Shown one piece after another: positions 58,369 through 64,000 of a DNA stretch of 64,000 nt. Each line of letters begins with the position of its first letter. The first letter of the stretch is position 1. The notes beneath the pieces were generated by a model. That model worked only from the letters and a program-made list of their open reading frames with translations. It did no database searches and had not been told where the DNA came from. Made by a program: the position numbers and the translations under genes. This DNA is from Luteimonas colneyensis. GTDB lineage: Bacteria; Pseudomonadota; Gammaproteobacteria; Xanthomonadales; Xanthomonadaceae. Location of the stretch: NCBI RefSeq assembly GCF_014836665.1, contig NZ_JACSQJ010000002.1, positions 186,001-250,000 of the forward strand. The letters run 5' to 3'.

Positions 58369-59502
58369 ATGCGCGACGATGGCAAAGCACGGCTGGCCGC
58401 CCTGGGGCCCCTCAAGGGCCGTGGCGCGGCGTCGCGCGTGACGGGCCGCTTCGAGCAGCGCAGCGCCAGCCGCGAGGACGACGGCTGGGGCTCGGGCCAC
58501 GATTTCACCGACGCCAGCGGCGAGGCGCTGGAGCCGGGGCCCGCGACCACGGTCACCGTCGAGCGCGCGCGCAGCATCATCAGCCGCAACCAGTCGCCGG
58601 ACATCGGCTTCAGCCAGTCGATCAATCCCTACCGTGGCTGCGAACACGGCTGCGTCTACTGCTTCGCCCGGCCCAGCCACGCGTATCTCGACCTGTCCCC
58701 GGGCCTCGACTTCGAGACCCGCCTGTACGCCAAGACCAATGCCGTCGAGCTGCTGCGCGCCGAGCTGGCGCGCCCGCGCTACGCCTGCGCGCCGATCGCG
58801 CTGGGCGTGAACACCGACGCCTACCAGCCGCTGGAGCGCCGCGAGCGCCTTACCCGCGGCCTGCTCGAGGTGCTGGCCGAAACCCGCCACCCGGTGCACC
58901 TGATCACCAAGAACGCGCTGGTGCTGCGCGACCTCGACCTGTTGGCGCCGATGGCGGAGCAGGGCCTGGTGCAGGTGTCGCTGTCGGTGACCACGCTCGA
59001 CAACCGCCTGGCCGCGCGCATGGAGCCGCGGGCCTCCGCGCCGCACGCGCGGCTCAGGGCGATCGCCGGGCTGCATGCGGCCGGCGTGCCGGTCAGCGTC
59101 ATGGTCGCGCCGGTGATCCCGGCGATCACCGACGGCGAGCTCGAGGCGATCCTCGCCGCCGCGCGCGAGGCCGGCGCGGTGGACGCGTCCTACGTGCTGC
59201 TGCGACTGCCGCATGAGCTCAAGGAGGTGTGGCGGGAGTGGCTCGCGCAGCACTATCCCGACCGCGCCGCGCACGTCATGAGCCTGGTGGCGCAGATGCG
59301 CGGCGGGCGCGACTACGACAGCGCCTTCGGCACCCGCATGCGCGGCGAGGGACCGTTCGCCCAGCTGCTCGCCGCGCGCTTCGCGAAGGCGCGCAGACAG
59401 CTGGGATTCACCCGGCTGCCAACGCTCGACTGCAGCCGCTTTGCCGCACCGGCCAGGCCCGTGCCAACGCCGCCGCCCTCGCCGCAGGGACGCCTGTTCT
59501 AG
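58369..59502 (+). CDS. PA0069 / Rv2578c-type radical SAM protein
   Basis: A 377-residue protein. The radical SAM cluster is CEHGCVYCFA (Cys-x3-Cys-x2-Cys) after SQSINPYRG. Downstream NTDAYQPLERRERLTRGLLE, LITKNALVLRDLDLL and SVTTLDNRLAARMEPR match the SplB-like family found widely in bacteria, whose reaction is unknown. It is not a spore photoproduct lyase in context. A divergent promoter region of 59 bp separates it from cls. Confidence 0.88.
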   Translation: MRDDGKARLAALGPLKGRGAASRVTGRFEQRSASREDDGWGSGHDFTDASGEALEPGPATTVTVERARSIISRNQSPDIGFSQSINPYRGCEHGCVYCFARPSHAYLDLSPGLDFETRLYAKTNAVELLRAELARPRYACAPIALGVNTDAYQPLERRERLTRGLLEVLAETRHPVHLITKNALVLRDLDLLAPMAEQGLVQVSLSVTTLDNRLAARMEPRASAPHARLRAIAGLHAAGVPVSVMVAPVIPAITDGELEAILAAAREAGAVDASYVLLRLPHELKEVWREWLAQHYPDRAAHVMSLVAQMRGGRDYDSAFGTRMRGEGPFAQLLAARFAKARRQLGFTRLPTLDCSRFAAPARPVPTPPPSPQGRLF

Positions 59503-59562
59503 CCTTCCGGCTGCACGTGCCGTACACGCACCGGAGACAGGCCGCTGGTGTACCGTGCCGCG

Positions 59563-60381
59563 ATGAAACAGTTCCACGACCAGCGTGCTGCCGAGGGGGA
59601 CGCGCCGGCTGCAGCCGCGAATGCGGCTGCCTCGGCCGCCGGCGATCCCTGGCAGAAGCTGCGTGACTGCCAGGCGGAACTCGAGCGGATGACGAGGGAC
59701 AACGCGCTGGTGTCGCAGGGCATCGCGCACGACCTGCGCGCGCCGCTGCGTGCGATCGAAGGCTTCTCGGCGATGCTGGAGTCCGGGTCCGGTGCGCGCC
59801 TCGACGAGGACGGCCGCAACCAGCTCGCGCGCATCCGCGCCGCCGCCCTGCGCATGGCCTCGCTGCTCGACGCGCTGCAGGCGCTGTCGCGCGCTTCCCA
59901 CGACGCGCTCGAGATCGGCGAGGTCGACGCCAGCCTGCTGGTGGACTGGGCGCTGGTGGAACTGTGCGATGCCGATCCAACGCGCCGCGTGGAGTCGAGC
60001 GTGCAGCCGGGCATCCTGGTGCGCGCCGACGAGCGCCAGCTCAAGCTGGTGTTCGACCATCTGCTGCACAACGCGTGGAAGTTCTCCGCCGGCCGCGACG
60101 CCGTGCACATCGACGTCGACGCCGGACAGGCGCAGGACATGGTGCGCATCCACGTGCGCGACCGTGGATGCGGGTTCGACACGCGCTACGCCGGCCGCAT
60201 GTTCGATCCCTTCCAGCGCCTGCACGGCGCGGACGAGGGTGGCGGCCACGGGCTGGGCCTGGCGATCGCGCGCCGAATCACCGAGCGCATGGGCGGCCGC
60301 ATCGGCGCCGACAGCGTGCCCGGCGAGGGCAGCGTGTTCCACGTCGAACTGCCGGCGGCCCAGGGTCCGGCGTCGCCATGA
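59563..60381 (+). CDS. soluble histidine kinase (phytochrome-like output)
   Basis: A 272-residue kinase without membrane helices. An Ala-rich N-terminus (about 10-30) leads to the HisKA helix with His in QGIAHDLRAPLRAIEGFS, then the ATPase domain: N box HLLHNAWKFSAG, G1 VRDRGCGFDTRY, F box FDPFQRLHG and G2 GGGHGLGLAIARRI. This kinase core is like that of cyanobacterial phytochromes, but there is no sensor domain. A GTG at 59548 is an alternative start. Its stop overlaps the response-regulator start (ATGA). Confidence 0.87.
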   Translation: MKQFHDQRAAEGDAPAAAANAAASAAGDPWQKLRDCQAELERMTRDNALVSQGIAHDLRAPLRAIEGFSAMLESGSGARLDEDGRNQLARIRAAALRMASLLDALQALSRASHDALEIGEVDASLLVDWALVELCDADPTRRVESSVQPGILVRADERQLKLVFDHLLHNAWKFSAGRDAVHIDVDAGQAQDMVRIHVRDRGCGFDTRYAGRMFDPFQRLHGADEGGGHGLGLAIARRITERMGGRIGADSVPGEGSVFHVELPAAQGPASP

Positions 60382-60815
60382 GCAACCGCCCGATCCTGCT
60401 GGTCGAGGACAATCCCGACGACGTCGAGCTCACCCGCATCGCCTTCGCCGAGGCCAAGATCGCCAACCCGCTGCACGTCGTGGGCAACGGCGTGGAAGCG
60501 CTGGACTACCTGTTCGGCCGCGGCGCCTGGGCGGACCAGGCGCGCCACGAGCCACCGGCCCTCGTGCTGCTCGACCTCAACATGCCGCGCATGGACGGCC
60601 GCGAAGTGCTGCAGGCGATCCGCGCCGACAGCGAGACCCGCAGCCTGCCGGTGGTGGTGATGACCACCAGCGCCGAGCCCTTCGACGTCGAGGCCTGCTA
60701 TTCGCTGGGCGCGAACAGCTACATCCGCAAGCCGGTGGACTTCGGCCAGTTCATGTGGGCGGTGAAGCAGGTCGGGATGTACTGGCTGGTGCTGAACCAC
60801 CCGCGCGAAGGCTAG
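60378..60815 (+). CDS. single-domain response regulator (Rcp1-like)
   Basis: A 145-residue receiver domain with no output domain. Acid pocket VEDNPDDVELT, phospho-acceptor Asp in ALVLLDLNMPRMDG, Thr/Ser in VVMTTSAEP and Lys in SYIRKPVDF. The GNGVEALDYLFGRG insertion and PFDVEACYSLGANSY are typical of Rcp1-like partners of phytochrome-type kinases. Coupled to the kinase gene by a 4-bp overlap, so the two are a likely cognate pair. Confidence 0.92.
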   Translation: MSNRPILLVEDNPDDVELTRIAFAEAKIANPLHVVGNGVEALDYLFGRGAWADQARHEPPALVLLDLNMPRMDGREVLQAIRADSETRSLPVVVMTTSAEPFDVEACYSLGANSYIRKPVDFGQFMWAVKQVGMYWLVLNHPREG

Positions 60816-60854
60816 GGCGGACCGCGGCGACGCCGCGGCCTGCGGAGCCCGGGC

Positions 60855-61559
60855 TCAGCCCCCGGGGAACAGCGCCTCGGCACGCTGGAACAGGATCCAG
60901 CTGGTGGCGATGAACTTGTCGCCGCCCTGCGGGCGGTTGCCGCGGTGGGTATGGGTGAAGGCGGTGGGCGCGATCAGCAGGTCGCCGGCACGCGGCGAGA
61001 CCTTGCGGTCCTGGAACAGGAACTCGGTCTCGCCGGCCTCGAAGCCGTCGTTGAGGTAGAGCGTCCACAGCAGGTGCCGGTGCAGGGTCTCGGCCTGCGG
61101 ATCGTGCGGATAGAGTTCGCAGTGCCAGTACGGATAGCCGCCTTCGCCGGCCGCGTACCACTGCAGGTTGACCGTGCCCGGACGCAGGCAGGCCATCGCC
61201 AGCCGGCCCAGCGCGCGATCGTCCATGGCGGAGATGTCGTCGGCCTGCAGCCGCCGGAGCGCACCGTCGGCACCGGGATGCTGCAGCATCAGCGGCGCGA
61301 TCAGCGCCTGCGGATACCTGCGCAGGTAGGCCAGCAGCCCGCCGTAGACGGCGACGTTGAGCGCCTGCTCGACGTCGGCCCAATCGGCGCGCCCGGCCAG
61401 TCCGATATCGCGGCTCTTCTTCAGCTCCGGAAACACCCCGCTGCCCACGCGCCCGGGCTGCAGCGCATCGCTGCCGCGCATGCGCTCGACGATCGCCGCG
61501 CAGGTCGCCGCGTCGAGCGCACCGGGGGTCACTTCGATGAAGTCGGCGGTCGGTGCCAT
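60855..61559 (-). CDS. 2-oxoglutarate/Fe(II)-dependent oxygenase
   Basis: A 234-residue oxygenase of the prolyl-4-hydroxylase-like fold. The facial triad is probably His-x-Glu in YWHCELYPHD and the distal His in TAFTHTHRGNRP, with the 2OG-binding Arg in that motif; VSPRAGDLLIAP is the preceding strand. The substrate is unknown. No membrane or signal segment. It is read away from the large nested repeat on its right. Confidence 0.82.
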   Translation of the reverse strand: MAPTADFIEVTPGALDAATCAAIVERMRGSDALQPGRVGSGVFPELKKSRDIGLAGRADWADVEQALNVAVYGGLLAYLRRYPQALIAPLMLQHPGADGALRRLQADDISAMDDRALGRLAMACLRPGTVNLQWYAAGEGGYPYWHCELYPHDPQAETLHRHLLWTLYLNDGFEAGETEFLFQDRKVSPRAGDLLIAPTAFTHTHRGNRPQGGDKFIATSWILFQRAEALFPGG

Positions 61560-61588
61560 GGGTGCTCGCTGTGGTGGGGGAAGGGGTT

Positions 61589-61878
61589 TTTGCCACGGAT
61601 GACGCGGATGGACGCGGATTTACACGGATAGAGCAAAAGCAAGGGAGGGAAGAAGCCGAGAGCTTTTTTGCCGCGAATTTACGCGGGTTACGCGGATCTG
61701 GCCGAGGCTAATGCAAGCACTACGCCTGACCTGGCGCCGTTTCCAGTTGTGTTTCTACCTGGCAATCCTGCCTCGGCTGAATCCGCGTAATCCGCGTAAA
61801 TCCGTCGCAAGAATGCTTTTTCCCAGTCTTCTGCTCTATCCGTGTAAATCCGCGTCCATCCGCGTCATCCGTGGCAAA
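61589..61878. repeat. long palindromic intergenic repeat, copy 3 (outer element)
   Basis: Outer arms start TTTGCCACGGATGACGCGGA and end CGCGTCATCCGTGGCAAA, with conserved GGATTTACACGGATAGAGCA / TGCTCTATCCGTGTAAATCC segments. The loop holds a second element of the same family. It occupies nearly all of the 359-bp gap between the oxygenase start and the fbp stop. Confidence 0.9.
61664..61812. repeat. second palindromic repeat nested inside copy 3
   Basis: Inner arms begin TTTTTTGCCGCGAATTTACG and end TAATCCGCGTAAATCCGTCG. They are more diverged from each other than the outer arms (for example CCGCGAAT against ATTTACGGAT-type ends). The inner spacer, about 70 bp, has no gene. The element is complete, and the outer arms continue on both sides. 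Confidence 0.82.
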
Positions 61879-61918
61879 TGCTTTCCTGCCCAGCCGCTCC
61901 GTAGCAGCAGCAGCGCGA

Positions 61919-62971
61919 TCAGCCAGCGTCGTGGTCGAGGTGGTAGCGGGTGGCGGCTTCGACTTCGGATTTCGAGCCGAGGAAGACCGGGACGCGCTGG
62001 TGCAGCTGGGCCGGTGCGATCTCCATGATGCGCTCGCGGCCGTTGGTGGCGGCGCCGCCGGCCTGCTCGACCAGGAAGGCCATCGGGTTGGCCTCGTACA
62101 TCAGGCGCAGCTTGCCGGCCTTGCCCGGGTCCTTGCGGTCCCAGGGATAGATGAAGATGCCGCCGCGGGTCAGGATGCGGTGCACGTCGGCGACCATCGA
62201 GGCCACCCAGCGCATGTTGAAGTCCTTGCCGCGCGGGCCTTCCTTCCCGACCAGCAGGTCGCGCACGTAGTCCTGCATCGGCGCCTCCCAGTGGCGCTGG
62301 TTGGACATGTTGATCGCGAACTCCTTCGTCTCCTCCGGGATGCGGATGGATTCGCGGGTCAGCATGAAGGTGCCGGTCTCGCGGTCGAGGGTGAAGGCGT
62401 GGGTGCCGTGGCCGAAGGTCAGCACCAGGGTGGTCTGCGGGCCGTAGACGCAGTAGCCGGCGGCGACCTGGGCGGTGCCCGGCTGCAGGAAGTCGTCGTC
62501 GCCGATCGCGGCGACGCCGTCGGGCGCGCGCAGCACCGAGAAGATGGTGCCCACCGAGACGTTGACGTCGATATTGCTGGAGCCATCCAGGGGATCGAAC
62601 AGCAGCAGGTAGTTGCCGCGCGGATAGGCGTCGGGGATCGGGAAGCAGTGGTCCATCTCCTCCGACGCGCAGGCCGCCAGGTGCCCGCCCCAGGCGTTGG
62701 CCTCGAGCAGGATCTCGTTGCTGATCACGTCGAGCTTCTTCTGCGCCTCGCCCTGCACGTTGCCGGTGCCGGCGTCGCCCAGCACGCCGCCGAGCGCGCC
62801 CTTGCCGACCGCGATCGAGATGCTGGTGCAGGCGCGCGCGACCACCGCGATCAGCTGGCGCAGGTCGGCGTTGATGCGGCCGGCGCGCTGCTCCTCGATC
62901 AGGTGGCGGGTGAGGGAGACGGCATGGCGGGGGCTGGACATGGCGACCTGCGAGGTGTTGGACAGGGCCAT
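61919..62971 (-). CDS. fbp: class I fructose-1,6-bisphosphatase
   Basis: A 350-residue gluconeogenic enzyme that removes the C1 phosphate of fructose-1,6-bisphosphate. Substrate and metal motifs: [53 protein letters not shown], and [30 protein letters not shown] second ATG at 62941 ([18 protein letters not shown]) has a better-spaced AGG and gives 340 residues; the exact start is not settled. Confidence 0.95.
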   Translation of the reverse strand: MALSNTSQVAMSSPRHAVSLTRHLIEEQRAGRINADLRQLIAVVARACTSISIAVGKGALGGVLGDAGTGNVQGEAQKKLDVISNEILLEANAWGGHLAACASEEMDHCFPIPDAYPRGNYLLLFDPLDGSSNIDVNVSVGTIFSVLRAPDGVAAIGDDDFLQPGTAQVAAGYCVYGPQTTLVLTFGHGTHAFTLDRETGTFMLTRESIRIPEETKEFAINMSNQRHWEAPMQDYVRDLLVGKEGPRGKDFNMRWVASMVADVHRILTRGGIFIYPWDRKDPGKAGKLRLMYEANPMAFLVEQAGGAATNGRERIMEIAPAQLHQRVPVFLGSKSEVEAATRYHLDHDAG

Positions 62972-63039
62972 TCTCCGGCCTGCCGCCGGGGAAGCAAGCG
63001 CATGGCAGACTGCGGCTCCCGTCGATACCGGCCTCCGGC

Positions 63040-64000
63040 GTGACCGAAGACACCATCGCATTGCTGTACGCGTTCTCCGCCGCGCTGGGCGCCGGCCTGC
63101 TGGTCGGGCTGGTGCGCGAGCGCGCCCACGCCACCCATGCCACCGCCGGCCTGCGCACCCACGCGCTGGTGGCGCTGGCGGCGGCGGTCGCGGCCTGGCT
63201 TGGCACCGGGGTGTTGCTGGTGGCGCTGGCCGCGGTGGCGCTGCTGGCGGCGATGTCCTACCACGCCAGCCACGAACACGATCCCGGCCTGACCGGCGAG
63301 GTCGCGCTGGTCGCCACGGCGCTGCTGGGCGCGCTGGCGGTGCGCTCGCCGGGGATCGCGACCGGGCTGGCGGTGGTGGTGGCGGTGCTGCTGTTCGCGA
63401 AGCGGCCGCTGCACACGCTGACGCGCGAGCTGCTGAGCGAGCGCGAGGTCTTCGACGGCCTGTTCCTGCTGGCGTCGGCGCTGGTGGTGCTGCCACTGCT
63501 GCCCGACCGCGGCTTCGGTCCTTACGGCGCGCTCAATCCGCGCACGCTATGGCTGCTGGTGGTGCTGGTGATGGCGGTCGGGGCCGTGGGCCACGTGGCG
63601 CTGCGGGTGATCGGCAACCGCTGGGGGCTGGCGGTGTCGGGCTTCTTCGCCGGCTACGTGTCCTCGACCGCGGCGGTGCTGGGCTTCGGCCAGCGCGCCA
63701 AGGAGTCGCCGCAGCTGATGCGCTCGGCGGTGGGCGCCGCGCTGCTGGCCAACCTGGCCTCGCTCACCCTGGCCGTGCCGGTGCTGGGCGCGCTGTCGCC
63801 GGCGCTGGTCGCCGAACAGCGCTGGATCCTGGCCGCCGTCGGCGCGGTGCTGCTGGCCGGCGGCCTGCTGGGGCTGCACGCCGGGCGCGAGGACGCGGTG
63901 GCGCCGCCGACCGCGCAGACGCGGATGTTCCGCTTCGGCCACGCGCTCGGCTTCGCGGTCCTGGTCGGCGGCATGGTGCTGCTGGCGGCGGCGCTGAACC
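63040..64000 (+). CDS. MgtC/SapB-DUF4010 family membrane protein, 3' end cut by window
   Basis: Partial gene, open to the window end (320 residues seen). It starts with GTG at 63040: [20 protein letters not shown] then GLVRERA, the MgtC-like first helix, and continues with about nine hydrophobic helices; [19 protein letters not shown] and [13 protein letters not shown] are typical of the DUF4010 half. The function of this family is unknown; it is often annotated as an MgtC-related transporter. Divergent from fbp. Confidence 0.82.
   Translation, partial: MTEDTIALLYAFSAALGAGLLVGLVRERAHATHATAGLRTHALVALAAAVAAWLGTGVLLVALAAVALLAAMSYHASHEHDPGLTGEVALVATALLGALAVRSPGIATGLAVVVAVLLFAKRPLHTLTRELLSEREVFDGLFLLASALVVLPLLPDRGFGPYGALNPRTLWLLVVLVMAVGAVGHVALRVIGNRWGLAVSGFFAGYVSSTAAVLGFGQRAKESPQLMRSAVGAALLANLASLTLAVPVLGALSPALVAEQRWILAAVGAVLLAGGLLGLHAGREDAVAPPTAQTRMFRFGHALGFAVLVGGMVLLAAALN

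Noticed and set aside
60335-60350. A parS-like sequence TGTTCCACGTCGAACT in the histidine kinase gene
   Set aside because: Mismatches in the second half break the palindrome, and it encodes the ordinary kinase C-terminus VFHVELP; probably chance.

Overview
The window is about 64 kb of very GC-rich (roughly 70%) chromosomal DNA with short intergenic gaps and overlapping stop/start codons. It surrounds the replication origin of a gammaproteobacterium, most likely Lysobacteraceae/Xanthomonadaceae (Luteimonas, Lysobacter or Pseudoxanthomonas type). The placement rests on the order rpmH|dnaA-dnaN-recF-gyrB followed by tonB-exbB-exbD1-exbD2-pdxJ, as in Xanthomonas, on icd next to aceK, and on two exbD genes. 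It is an inference from gene content and order; no database was searched. No phage, transposase gene, integrase or CRISPR array was seen.

Left arm (1-28 kb): the biotin genes bioB and the start of bioF lie divergent from comF, which carries a REP palindrome inside its reading frame. Then come ubiA plus an MFS exporter, a tRNA-Arg(CCG), an exported caspase-like protease translationally coupled to a putative JAMM-fold protein, a sodium:solute symporter with a 43-residue partner, cytochrome c5, an extracellular-type nuclease, zapE, two secreted hydrolases, queF, icd-aceK, an rRNA pseudouridine synthase, a REC-histidine kinase and hrpB.

Middle (28-43 kb): tatD, a three-gene lipoprotein operon containing two OmpA-domain paralogues with nearly identical C-termini, two ABC-2 exporters (YadGH-like and NatAB-like), a ferredoxin-NADP reductase, a TAP-like hydrolase and a TonB-domain lipoprotein. 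The rpmH-rnpA-yidC-mnmE block follows on the minus strand.

Origin segment (43.7-50.5 kb): dnaA, a dnaA-dnaN intergenic region with DnaA-box-like sites (probable oriC), dnaN, recF and gyrB. Four ParB-type palindromes (parS) occur within 1.2 kb in and around recF. Downstream are an M48 metalloprotease lipoprotein, a TPR protein and the TonB-ExbB-ExbD1-ExbD2 energy-transduction operon.

Right arm (55-64 kb): pdxJ, a small membrane protein, cardiolipin synthase, a radical SAM protein, a coupled histidine kinase/response regulator, a 2OG-Fe(II) oxygenase, fructose-1,6-bisphosphatase and a truncated MgtC/DUF4010 membrane protein.

The most unusual material is non-coding: three copies of a long palindromic intergenic element with TTGCCACGGAT ends. 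One copy has a second element of the same family inside it and one has a GTAG-type REP pair inside it. Related REP sequence also interrupts comF and supplies the stop codon of zapE. Among proteins, the caspase/JAMM pair and the OmpA lipoprotein array are the least explained.
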